This document shows, piece after piece, positions 54,992 to 63,032 of a stretch of 64,000 nucleotides of DNA. Source of the stretch: SHZL01 sp963815185 (GTDB taxonomy: Bacteria; Pseudomonadota; Gammaproteobacteria; Xanthomonadales; SZUA-36); contig CAWFGC010000009.1 of NCBI GenBank assembly GCA_963815185.1, positions 868,001 through 932,000 on the forward strand, in the 5' to 3' direction. Below the pieces are notes generated by a model that saw only the letters and a program-made list of their open reading frames with translations, did not search any database and was not told where the DNA came from. Positions within the stretch are counted from its first letter, which is position 1. Each line of letters opens with the position of its first letter. A program made the translations under genes and the position numbers.

Positions 54992-55690
54992 ATGTCACAG
55001 ATCACGCTGGAGGCCAGACCCCACGCAGTAGCACTCGATACGGCGAAGGCGGTGCTCATCGTCGTTGACATGCAGAACGATTACGGATCGAAGGGTGGGC
55101 TCTTCGACCACGCCGGAATGGACATCTCACCTATCCGGAAAGTGGTGCCGGCGACGGCGCGGGCCCTGGCAGCGGCGCGGACGGCGGGGATAAAGGTGAT
55201 CTACCTGAAGATGGGGTTTAAACCCGATTTGTCGGACATGGGACCGGACGACGCGCCGAACCGGGTGCGCCTCTGCCACATCGGCGTAGGCCAGGCGATG
55301 AAGACCCCGGACGGCGGGGAAGGGCGTTTCCTCGTCCGCGATACCTGGGGCACCGCAATCATTCCCGAGCTCCCGCCCGCACCGGGCGACGTCGAGATCT
55401 GGAAGACGCGGTTCAGTGGGTTCTACGAAACAGAGCTGGATGCCACCCTGAAGACGCTTGGCGCCAGCCAGTTGGTGTTTACCGGTTGCACGACGAGTAT
55501 CTGCGTCGAGTCCACGGTCCGCGACGCGATGTTCCGTGACTACCAGTGCGTGCTCCTCAGGGACTGCATGGCCGAACCCTTGGGGAACGATTTGCCGCGC
55601 AGCAACCACGAAGCCTCCTTGCTGGCGATCGAGGCACTCTTCGGCTGGACAGCGAGCTCCGACGAGTTCATAAACTGTCTGAAGATCTGA
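54992..55690 (+). CDS. Isochorismatase-family cysteine hydrolase (RutB-like)
   Basis: A 232-residue amidohydrolase-type enzyme. The catalytic triad is Asp26 (VVDMQNDY), Lys138 (IWKTRFSGF) and Cys171 (TTSICVESTVRDAMF). The preceding TGC is the usual Gly-x-x-T segment. The long form with FYETELDATLKTLG is like RutB (ureidoacrylate amidohydrolase) and biuret hydrolases. These cleave carbamoyl amides in pyrimidine or nitrogen-waste use. No other Rut gene is nearby, so the substrate is open. ATG 54992 follows GGAGACGG closely. The next gene starts 31 bases downstream on the same strand. Confidence 0.92.
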   Translation: MSQITLEARPHAVALDTAKAVLIVVDMQNDYGSKGGLFDHAGMDISPIRKVVPATARALAAARTAGIKVIYLKMGFKPDLSDMGPDDAPNRVRLCHIGVGQAMKTPDGGEGRFLVRDTWGTAIIPELPPAPGDVEIWKTRFSGFYETELDATLKTLGASQLVFTGCTTSICVESTVRDAMFRDYQCVLLRDCMAEPLGNDLPRSNHEASLLAIEALFGWTASSDEFINCLKI

Positions 55691-55721
55691 CCCATCGGCT
55701 TCGTGCCCCGGGGAGGCCATT

Positions 55722-56264
55722 ATGACTATTAGAGACCCGTTCCGCGGTTGCGGGATAATCGTCGCCCTTGTCTTCCATACCTCCATGGCAATGGCCGTGC
55801 CCATGCCTGCGTCCTTGCCCACACCCACACCAAATGACGGCTCTCCCACACAGGCAGAAACACCGCAACAGCATGTTCACCACATGTCGCACAGCGTCAT
55901 GCCGTTTGAGATGTCCAGGACCATGCACGTTTTTGCCATGACCGAAACGGGAGGAGTGCTGCGCGTCATTGCCAGGGATCCGCGCGATGCAGATCAAATC
56001 TCATTGATTCAACAGCATCTCAAAAACGAGGCTGAAAGGTTTCAGCGGGGCGATTACTCCGACCCGGCAACGCTGCACGGCAAAGATATGCCCGGGCTGG
56101 AAGCGCTCCAGGCCGGAGCGTCGCACATCGAGGTTGCTTACACGGATATTTCCGCCGGCGGCGAAATCCGTTTTTCCACTTCGGACCTCCACCTGCTGAC
56201 GGCGATACACAGATGGTTCGGCGCTCAGCTTTCGGAGCACGGTTCCGACGCCCGCGCTGAATGA
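55722..56264 (+). CDS. Conserved secreted His/Met-containing protein
   Basis: A 180-residue protein with a signal peptide (MTIRDPFRGCGIIVALVFHTSMAMA cut). A proline-rich linker is followed by QQHVHHMSHSVMPFEMSRTMHVF (about 49-71), rich in His and Met, then TETGGVLRVIARDPRDADQI, LIQQHLKNEAERFQRGDYSD, HGKDMPGLEAL and IRFSTSDLHLLTAIHRWFGA. I recall similar proteins wrongly named aspartate carbamoyltransferase in databases; there is no sign of that fold. The His/Met cluster might bind copper or haem, but this is a guess. GGGGAGGCC precedes ATG 55722. Confidence 0.75.
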   Translation: MTIRDPFRGCGIIVALVFHTSMAMAVPMPASLPTPTPNDGSPTQAETPQQHVHHMSHSVMPFEMSRTMHVFAMTETGGVLRVIARDPRDADQISLIQQHLKNEAERFQRGDYSDPATLHGKDMPGLEALQAGASHIEVAYTDISAGGEIRFSTSDLHLLTAIHRWFGAQLSEHGSDARAE

Positions 56265-56300
56265 GGAACCGGTGGGGTCGGACCCCCGTTACCTTTTGCA

Positions 56301-56495
56301 ATGAACAAATTCTTCAATCTCCGCGCCGCTTTGTTTGCCATTGCCGCTCTGCTCGCGGCTTTCGGCATCCGCAATGCCGTCGCACCAGGTGTAGTTGGCG
56401 CCTGTGTATCCCCACCACCCCGTCCGTGCCTGCCGGTGCAACTCCAGCGTATGCTTATGGCAGGCTGCCAAGCGCAGATTGCGAGGAAGATTTGA
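56301..56495 (+). CDS. Possible small secreted peptide
   Basis: A 64-residue frame beginning MNKFFNLRAALFAIAALLAAFG, a good signal-peptide profile, followed by a short Pro/Cys-containing end (GACVSPPPRPCLP). There is no strong ribosome site, and it is close to a GGGGTC-G-GACCCC palindrome (56274-56286). It lies directly before the next hydrolase gene. It could be a true small exported peptide, or chance coding in an intergenic region. Confidence 0.3.
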   Translation: MNKFFNLRAALFAIAALLAAFGIRNAVAPGVVGACVSPPPRPCLPVQLQRMLMAGCQAQIARKI

Positions 56496-56497
56496 AC

Positions 56498-57404
56498 ATG
56501 AGCTATAGCGAGCATCGATATTGTTCAAAGGACGGGTTGAGTCTGTACTATCGGATCTATGGATCGGGCACCAATGCGCTGCTGTGTCTGCCGGGGCTGA
56601 CTCGCAATTGCAAGGACTTCGAGAAACTTGCCGAGCACTTGAGCGGACAATGGAAAGTCATCACGCCGGATCTGCGTGGCCGGGGCCAGTCCGCACGGGA
56701 TCCGAGGCCAAAGCATTACAACCTGATTACCTACATCAGGGATGTGTGGACGCTGCTCGATGAACTCGCAATCGAGCGAACCGTCATTATTGGCACATCG
56801 CTGGGCGGCCTCATCGCCATCCCCATGGCCGGACAGCAACCTGGGCGTCTGCGCGCCGTGGTACTGAACGATATTGGCCCCGAACTTCCGCCACAGGCTG
56901 CAGCACGTATCCTGGAGTACGCAGGCCGCATTCCTCCGGCAAAGGACTGGAACGCCGCCGCCGATCAGGCGCGACGCGTTTATGAAGTGGCCTATCCCGA
57001 CATGCCGGCAGACTTCTGGCTTGAGTCTGTTCGCCGATCCTATCGGGAAAATGCCGAAGGCGAGCTGGAACCTGACGTGGATCCGGCCATAGGGGAAATC
57101 TTGCGCAAACCACCCGTGATTTTAAAATGGATGCAATGGCTCCATCGCCACGGTCTGGTCCGGAAGCTGGGTGGTGTCGACCTCGACCCGTGGAACTCAT
57201 TCCGTGCGGTCACCATGCCCTGCCTGCTCTTGCGCGGTGCCCTGTCCGATGTGCTGACGGAAGACATCGTCCAGCGCATGCAATTGGTCAAGCCTGAACT
57301 GGAGACCGTGACGGTGCCCGACAGAGGCCACGCCCCGCTGCTCGATGAAGCCGATCGCGCGGGAGGCAATCGACAGGTTTCTCAACAGGATTCTGTCTTC
57401 GTAA
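56498..57404 (+). CDS. Alpha/beta hydrolase, frameshifted at the C-terminus
   Basis: About 302 residues. It begins MSYSEHRYCSKDGLSLYYRIYG, then LCLPGLTRNCKDF, DLRGRGQSARDP and the nucleophile GTSLGG (Ser101). The Asp is near LLLRGALSDVLT, and the His in PDRGHAPLLDE. Near 57348 one base throws the frame; the other frame continues KPIAREAIDRFLNRILSS to a stop at 57404, the usual end of the family. It resembles 3-oxoadipate enol-lactonase-like and similar hydrolases of cytosolic compounds. GAGGAAGATTTGAAC precedes ATG 56498. Substrate unknown. Confidence 0.88.
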
Positions 57405-57558
57405 TCAACCGGCAGACGCGGGTGCCTTGTTTCGGATCGCCCTGCCGGATCTGGCTGGGGGCCTGATAGGAATAGCCGTTCAATACTCTGGGGTTTCTGG
57501 CAATATAGCGTTTTCATTATCTATACTCAAAACTCACAGCGAAGATCGTCGCATAGAC

Positions 57559-58230
57559 ATGTCTCACAGTCAGGAATTGAAGTCCAAGATTCGGCTGGCG
57601 GATCCTCGCTTGCAGGAGCAATTGGGCCTGTTCTGGGATCACCCCAGCTTTCGCGCGGTGTTTGCCGAGCACCTGGTGGGGCTGTATTTCGCGGTAAATG
57701 CCAGCATTCCCCTGCTGCAGTGCGCTCTGGAACGATCCCGCAAGCTGGCTGCGGAATGTCCGGTGGCCGCGGGCCTGATCCCCTATTTCACCGGCCACAT
57801 CGATGAAGAGCAATACCATGATGAATGGCTGCTGGAAGATATCGAAACCCTGGGGATGGCTCGTTCATCTGTAACCAGCCGTATTCCGCCGCCGGATGTC
57901 GCAGCCATGATCGGCACGCAGTATTACTACATCCATCACGCGCACCCGCTTTCAATGCTGGCTTACCTGGCGGTGATCGAGGGCAGCCCGCCGCGCCGGG
58001 AGGAACTGGACCGGGTGGCCGCAAGGATGACCGTACCCAAAACGTCGCTTCGCTCTTTTTATAAGCATGCTGAATTTGATATTGGTCACAGCGAAGAGTT
58101 GTGGCATCTCATCGATCACCTGCCCCTCGAACCCTGGCACCAAACTTTACTGGGCCTGAATGTCATTGTGGTAACGGATCAGTTGGCGGTTATCATGGAA
58201 AACGTATTGGCAGCAGCCGGGCAGAACTGA
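57559..58230 (+). CDS. Haem-oxygenase-like iron-containing enzyme
   Basis: A 223-residue helical protein of the TenA/PqqC/haem-oxygenase-like fold. Candidate iron ligands are in HIDEEQYHDEW (His80, Glu83 or Glu84, His87), Glu141 and HAEFDIGH (His170, Asp174, His177), the pattern of the HDO family of diiron enzymes, which oxidise or cleave small molecules such as fatty acids or amino-acid-derived compounds using O2. ATG 57559 is chosen because the preceding 44 codons look non-coding. The TIR-TPR gene starts two bases after its stop, so the two are one operon. Confidence 0.85.
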   Translation: MSHSQELKSKIRLADPRLQEQLGLFWDHPSFRAVFAEHLVGLYFAVNASIPLLQCALERSRKLAAECPVAAGLIPYFTGHIDEEQYHDEWLLEDIETLGMARSSVTSRIPPPDVAAMIGTQYYYIHHAHPLSMLAYLAVIEGSPPRREELDRVAARMTVPKTSLRSFYKHAEFDIGHSEELWHLIDHLPLEPWHQTLLGLNVIVVTDQLAVIMENVLAAAGQN

Positions 58231-58232
58231 AC

Positions 58233-60137
58233 ATGCCTCATCCAGCTTACAAAGGCGACGGACCATATGTATTTGTCAGCTATTCCCATCAGGATAAGGA
58301 AACCGTTTATGCCGAGATCGGCTGGCTGCAGGATCAGGGGATCAATATCTGGTATGACGAAGGCATCGAAGGCGGTGATGAGTGGACTGAAACGCTGGCG
58401 ACGGCAATCACGGACTGCGCCACTTTTCTGTTTTTCATCACGGCCAATTCCATCGATTCCGAGCACTGCCGGCGTGAGCTGACTTTCGCCAACCACCGTG
58501 AAGTACCTGTGGTGGCCGTTTTTCTTGAAGCCGAAGAACTGCCTCCGGGATTGAGCCTGGCCCTCGGCAACCGACAGGTCATCAACAAATACCAACTGTC
58601 TGAAGAGACCTACCAAAATCAGCTTTACGCCAGGCTGAGCGTGGGCGGCCACGCCGGAAATTTTGAGATCACGGCGCCGCGCTCTGCCCCAACAGAAGCT
58701 GACGGCAAAGCGCCGGCCAAGAAACGAAGTCAGGCGCGGCGCGGCATTCTCATATTGCCTTTCGCCAACCGCTCCCAGGCAGAGGACATCGGCTTCTTCT
58801 GCGAAGGGATTGCCGATGAAGTCATTACGGCCCTGTCCGGCCTCGGCTCGCTCAGGGTTATCTCTCGCGGGTCCGCGATGCAGATCGCCCCGCAGAATCG
58901 TGACCTGAGATCACTTGGCAAGCAATTGAATGTCAACTATGTATTGCAGGGCAGCGTACAAAAGTCCGGTGAGCGATTGCGAATTAGTGCCCAGCTTCCG
59001 AGTACGCGCTCCGGTGAGCTGTTGTGGGCGACCAAGTGGGACAGCACGATGGACCAGGTGTTTGAAATCCAGGAGACTATCGCCCGTGGCGTGGTCAGCG
59101 CGCTTGCCATCCAGTTGGACGAGCGCCAGGATGCGCAGCTCGCGAACCGGCCGATACCTGACGTGCGCGCCTATGAGTACTACCTGCGGGCACGCCAGCT
59201 GATCTACCAATACACCGCTGAAGCCTTGAACCAGGCGCTGGATTACCTTCGTCTCGGTGCAGATATCATTGGCGAAAATTTGCACATTACCGCAGCAATG
59301 GGATATGTCTACTGGCAGTTCCACAACGCCGGTATTGACCCCGACCCCGGGCATCTGCAACAGGCCCGCCGCTGTGTCGACCGGCTGTTCGAAATGGATG
59401 CCAATTCGCCGGATGCGCACCGGCTTCTGGGGCTGGTCAACATGCAGGAGAAAGGTGATATTCAGACTTCTGTGAAGCATCTGAAAATTGCGCTGAAGGC
59501 CAGTCCAAACGACACCGATACCCTATTGTGGCTGCCCTTGCTGTACGGTTTTGCCGGCCGGACTTCCTCCGGTTATCCGCTGGTCGAGCGGTTGCTGCGC
59601 CTCGATCCTTTGACCACCTTGCCGCGAATACTGCCGGGCTTCCTGGATATGATGAATGGAAATCTCGAAAAAGCCTGCATCCGCCTGCTGGAAAGTCACA
59701 ATCTGAACCCCGGAAATCCGATCACCACGCTGGCTTATGGCCAGGTTCTGGCAATGGCCGGGCGCACGCAAGAAGCAACGGAAATCTTCAACTCGCTGCA
59801 CGAGTTTGTCCCGGACTCGCTGTTTTCCGCGCTCGGCAGTTTTTATGTCTGCGCGCTGAGTGGTGATCGCGCCGGTGCGCTGGCAGCCGCCAGCGACGAT
59901 CTTAAAACGGATGTTTCTTCGGACCTTCAGTATTCGTGGAGCATGGCGCAGTGTTACGCGCAGATTGGTGCAACAGACGAATCGCTGCAATGGCTGGAGA
60001 ACGCCATCAAATTCGGCTTCTGGAACTACCCGCTGCTGGCCGAGGGCGACCCGCTGCTTGATCCGATACGCCAGGACGAACGCTACTTTTCGCTGATGAA
60101 AAAAGTTAAAGAAAAGTGGGTGTACTTCGAAGTGTAG
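58233..60137 (+). CDS. TIR-like domain - TolB_N-like - TPR protein
   Basis: A 634-residue protein. Residues about 10-135 are a TIR-like domain: YVFVSYSHQDK, GWLQDQGINIWYDEGIEGG and CRRELTFA, where Glu82 is at the position of the catalytic Glu of TIR NADases. Residues about 170-295 match the TolB_N/FlgO-like module of CadC-type proteins: GILILPFANRS, GFFCEGIADEVITALSG, LQGSVQKSGERLRISAQL. The rest is TPR repeats (about 305-600). The architecture is typical of a sensor/effector rather than a classical enzyme. ATG 58233 is two bases after the preceding stop. TIR activity is not proven. Confidence 0.85.
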   Translation: MPHPAYKGDGPYVFVSYSHQDKETVYAEIGWLQDQGINIWYDEGIEGGDEWTETLATAITDCATFLFFITANSIDSEHCRRELTFANHREVPVVAVFLEAEELPPGLSLALGNRQVINKYQLSEETYQNQLYARLSVGGHAGNFEITAPRSAPTEADGKAPAKKRSQARRGILILPFANRSQAEDIGFFCEGIADEVITALSGLGSLRVISRGSAMQIAPQNRDLRSLGKQLNVNYVLQGSVQKSGERLRISAQLPSTRSGELLWATKWDSTMDQVFEIQETIARGVVSALAIQLDERQDAQLANRPIPDVRAYEYYLRARQLIYQYTAEALNQALDYLRLGADIIGENLHITAAMGYVYWQFHNAGIDPDPGHLQQARRCVDRLFEMDANSPDAHRLLGLVNMQEKGDIQTSVKHLKIALKASPNDTDTLLWLPLLYGFAGRTSSGYPLVERLLRLDPLTTLPRILPGFLDMMNGNLEKACIRLLESHNLNPGNPITTLAYGQVLAMAGRTQEATEIFNSLHEFVPDSLFSALGSFYVCALSGDRAGALAAASDDLKTDVSSDLQYSWSMAQCYAQIGATDESLQWLENAIKFGFWNYPLLAEGDPLLDPIRQDERYFSLMKKVKEKWVYFEV

Positions 60138-60147
60138 GGTCTGGCGT

Positions 60148-60167
60148 CTGGCCGGATTTCCGGCCAG
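60148..60167 (+). terminator. Stem-loop after the TIR-TPR gene
   Basis: CTGGCCGG (60148-60155) pairs with CCGGCCAG (60160-60167) around an ATTT loop, 11 bases past the stop. No T-tract follows, so termination may be weak or factor-dependent. Confidence 0.45.
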
Positions 60168-60185
60168 CGCATACGACCCGGTATA

Positions 60186-60398
60186 TCAAATAAAGCTGGC
60201 GTTCATTTTTTTGCCTGGTGGCACGGCACTTTTTACTTTCTTGAGGATTCGCGTCAATTCCTTGTGCTCGGCGGCGGTGAGCCCCTCGATGGCATCATGG
60301 TCGTGCTGAGCGAGACGCCCCTTGAGAAGACCGTTCTCCTTGAGTCGTTCGACTTTGGTGCGTGGCTTTTTCGGTGCGGTTTTGGTCGCGCTGGACAT
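60186..60398 (-). CDS. Small basic protein of unknown function
   Basis: A 70-residue Lys-rich protein: an N-terminal tail SSATKTAPKKPRTKVERL, a middle LKGRLAQHDHDAIEGLTAAE, then a helix HKELTRILKKVKSAVPP. It has no Cys or membrane helix. The basic tail could bind nucleic acid; nothing specific is recognisable. The start is ATG 60398. It is divergent from the sedolisin gene and convergent to the TIR-TPR gene. Confidence 0.55.
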   Translation of the reverse strand: MSSATKTAPKKPRTKVERLKENGLLKGRLAQHDHDAIEGLTAAEHKELTRILKKVKSAVPPGKKMNASFI

Positions 60399-60549
60399 AG
60401 CTAGTCTCCACTGTTAGGTTTGTCGAAATTTTTGGTTTGCTGCGGGCGCATGTCAGTTGCGCACCGCGAAATACACTGCACCGAAGGCAGGCATAAGTCA
60501 AATTGACGCGCATCGACCGGCTCAAGCCAGTTAAATCGAGGTTGCATTA

Positions 60550-61665
60550 ATGGAAAAGCAGCTCTTCCCGGGATGGTTACCCATGCAGATCGCCAGGCAT
60601 TATGGATTTCCACTCGCCGAACTCGATGGCGAGGGCCAGTCGATCGCGATCATTTCGCTGGGTGGTAAATTGAAAAAAGCCGAGTTGCGGCAGGACTTTG
60701 CGGCCATGCGTGTGGCAATGCCCAGGCTGAAATTGAAAGACATCGATCCCGGAAGCATTCCCGATGAGCAGAACAATGGCCCGACGGATGAAACCCATCT
60801 TGATCTGGAAGTCCTTGGCTGCATCTGCCCCCGTGCCAATATCACCATTTATCGAGCGGCCAACGACGGCGGCTCCGCTTTTGCGGCAGCGGTCGAGGCG
60901 GCTGTCGATGACGGCAATTCGGTCATCTCCATTTCCTGGGGCCGGGCGGAAGAACCGGGCGACAAAAACAGTGCAATGGAAAAGATACTCAGGCGAGCGA
61001 GCAGGTTGGGCGTTACCGTATGCGCTTCAGCCGGGGACGGCGGTTCATCGGCTTTTCGCGACGGGCTGCATGCGATACCCGCGCCGGACGGCAAAGCGCA
61101 TGTCGAGTACCCGGCATCCAGTCCCTACGTTCTGGCCTGTGGCGGCACCCAACTCATGTTGGCAAAAGGCGTGCACCATGAGGACGTTTGGAACATGAGC
61201 GTAGCCAAGAGCAGTGCAACGGGCGGTGGTGTCAGTGAACTGTTCGCCGTGCCTGCCTGGCAGCACCCGCACGTGCTTGATTTCAAATCGGTCAGCACGG
61301 GTAAAAGCGGGCGGGTGGTTCCCGACGTGGCCGCACTGGCGGCCGGCGGTGACTGGACCATTTTCGAATCCGCCCGTCGTGTCGTCGGCGGCGGTACCAG
61401 CGCGGTGGCGCCGCTGTGGGCTGCGCTGATCGCGCTGGCCAATCAAAAACGCCACACCCGCGGCAAGCGCCCGCTGGGCTATGTCAATCGCCGGCTATAC
61501 ACGCTGGCCGCCGGTGGCGGGCTGTTCAACCAGATCTCTTCAGGTCACAACAAGCCCACCCCGCGTTACCCGGGATACCATGCGCAAAAGGGCTTTAATG
61601 CCTGCGCCGGTTGGGGCACACCCAAAGCAAACAAACTGATCGATGCGCTGGCTGGCTTGCGCTGA
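60550..61665 (+). CDS. Sedolisin (S53) family peptidase lacking pro-domain and signal peptide
   Basis: A 371-residue serine-carboxyl peptidase fold. The triad is Glu81 and Asp85 (DETHLDLEV) with Ser284 (GGGTSAVAPLW), and the oxyanion Asp163 is in SAGDGG. ISISWG and VVPDVAAL with YPASSPYVLACGGTQL are also family features. Typical sedolisins have a pro-domain of about 180 residues and are secreted; here the protein starts almost at the catalytic domain (MEKQLFPGWLPMQIARHYGF), so it may be cytosolic and active or regulated in another way. A short pro-less group exists among kumamolisin relatives. ATG 60550 follows an in-frame stop closely, so no longer N-terminus is hidden. Confidence 0.9.
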   Translation: MEKQLFPGWLPMQIARHYGFPLAELDGEGQSIAIISLGGKLKKAELRQDFAAMRVAMPRLKLKDIDPGSIPDEQNNGPTDETHLDLEVLGCICPRANITIYRAANDGGSAFAAAVEAAVDDGNSVISISWGRAEEPGDKNSAMEKILRRASRLGVTVCASAGDGGSSAFRDGLHAIPAPDGKAHVEYPASSPYVLACGGTQLMLAKGVHHEDVWNMSVAKSSATGGGVSELFAVPAWQHPHVLDFKSVSTGKSGRVVPDVAALAAGGDWTIFESARRVVGGGTSAVAPLWAALIALANQKRHTRGKRPLGYVNRRLYTLAAGGGLFNQISSGHNKPTPRYPGYHAQKGFNACAGWGTPKANKLIDALAGLR

Positions 61666-61836
61666 GAACAATTCAGGACATAGCGTTTGAATCACCTATA
61701 GCCAGTCGGATCTTACTGGTGATTAATCCGATACTATGAAAAATTCCAAATCTGGTAAATTATGGTTTCGTCGAGCTGCGCCCATGCGTTGGACTCAAAA
61801 AGGCCTGAAAGACGTTAACTGGAGATAGTTGCTGAA

Positions 61837-62856
61837 ATGAATGATCGCCTAATTTGCGAAGAACCGGTGGAAATGCCCCTTAGCGATTATCAACATTTCA
61901 AATCAAGCGATTTCGATGCGATCAAGACCAAGCTGTGTATGTCAATTGCGCCGCACAAGTTGCGATTGCTAGACAGAAATACCCCCATAAATGCCAGTAT
62001 CAACCGAGCCCCGTACGGTAATCTGCTGCTGCAGGCAATGCGAGTTGGCCCAACGGTAGAAGTGCTCCCCTTGACCTTGGGTTCATGCTATTTGATTCAT
62101 ATGCCGGTCAATGGCAGAACAAAGTTTACAGTCAACAAGAAAGAATTTGAGTCAACCGATTCCGTTGGTGCGGTAATGTCGCCGGGCAGCCAGATTCAGT
62201 CGTTGTGGGAAAGAAATTGCAGTGCCATCCTGGTGAAAATCGACAGTCGGTTGGTATGCCGGCATTTAGAGCGGATTTTAGGGTACAAACCGAGCTCTGA
62301 AATAAGGTTTTCTCCCGCCCTCAACCTCACATCGGCGGGCGGAATCGCATGGAGGAGAGTATGGAATTATATTTTACTTGAGCTTGAGTCCAAGGGAACA
62401 GACCCTTTTCTGTATGTGCGTTCGATTGCAAGTGAAAACTTGTTGATAACGACGCTTTTAACATCCGTAGCCAACAATTACTCGGACAAAATTGCTGAAA
62501 AGGTAGCGCGCTCTGAAAAATTACCTGCTTATTTCGTACACGCAGAGAAGTATATGAAACTGCATGCTGCAACGCCGCCAACTGTAAGTGAAATTGCCAA
62601 GGTTGCCGGTGTTACCACCAGGACGCTCCATAAGGCGTTTGCGCGTTACAGGGGTGTTTGTCCGCAAAAGGCGCTACTAAAAATAAGGTTGGAAGCTGCG
62701 CACTTTGAACTTCTAATGGGCGGTAGCGATATGACAGTGACTGAAGTCGCGACCCGCTGGGGTTTCTTTGAGTTGGGAAGATTCGCCGACAAATACAAGA
62801 AACATTTCGGCGAATTACCATCATCTACATTAGGTCGTTCCGCAAGGCAGACTTGA
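61837..62856 (+). CDS. AraC-family transcriptional regulator
   Basis: A 339-residue regulator. The N-terminal half is a cupin-like AraC_binding_2 domain (NLLLQAMRVGPTVEV to LVKIDSRLVCRHLERILG). The C-terminal half has two helix-turn-helix units: PTVSEIAKVAGVTTRTLHKAF and MTVTEVATRWGFFELGRFAD, then YKKHFGELPS. It most resembles the XylS/AlkS-like group that activates degradation genes for aromatic or aliphatic compounds. The base composition is visibly more AT-rich than in most of the window, and the next gene, a TonB receptor, shares this, so both may have come in together. The receptor may be its target. Confidence 0.92.
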   Translation: MNDRLICEEPVEMPLSDYQHFKSSDFDAIKTKLCMSIAPHKLRLLDRNTPINASINRAPYGNLLLQAMRVGPTVEVLPLTLGSCYLIHMPVNGRTKFTVNKKEFESTDSVGAVMSPGSQIQSLWERNCSAILVKIDSRLVCRHLERILGYKPSSEIRFSPALNLTSAGGIAWRRVWNYILLELESKGTDPFLYVRSIASENLLITTLLTSVANNYSDKIAEKVARSEKLPAYFVHAEKYMKLHAATPPTVSEIAKVAGVTTRTLHKAFARYRGVCPQKALLKIRLEAAHFELLMGGSDMTVTEVATRWGFFELGRFADKYKKHFGELPSSTLGRSARQT

Positions 62857-63032
62857 GACTAAATTCACCTGTCGATTTCCAATTTCAAGACAATCGCGGT
62901 TTGCCCCGGGCCGAAACTGCATATTTCCGGGCTTATTCTGCATACTGGACGATTTAGTATCGTAGTACCGTTTCACCATACGAGAACTTTGAATAGCTTT
63001 TGTCAAAGCGCATTCTGGTATGGGGACTACAA

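Noticed and set aside
55722..56264. Aspartate carbamoyltransferase
   Set aside because: Similar proteins seem to carry this name in databases, but the 180-residue exported chain has none of the carbamoyl-phosphate motifs.
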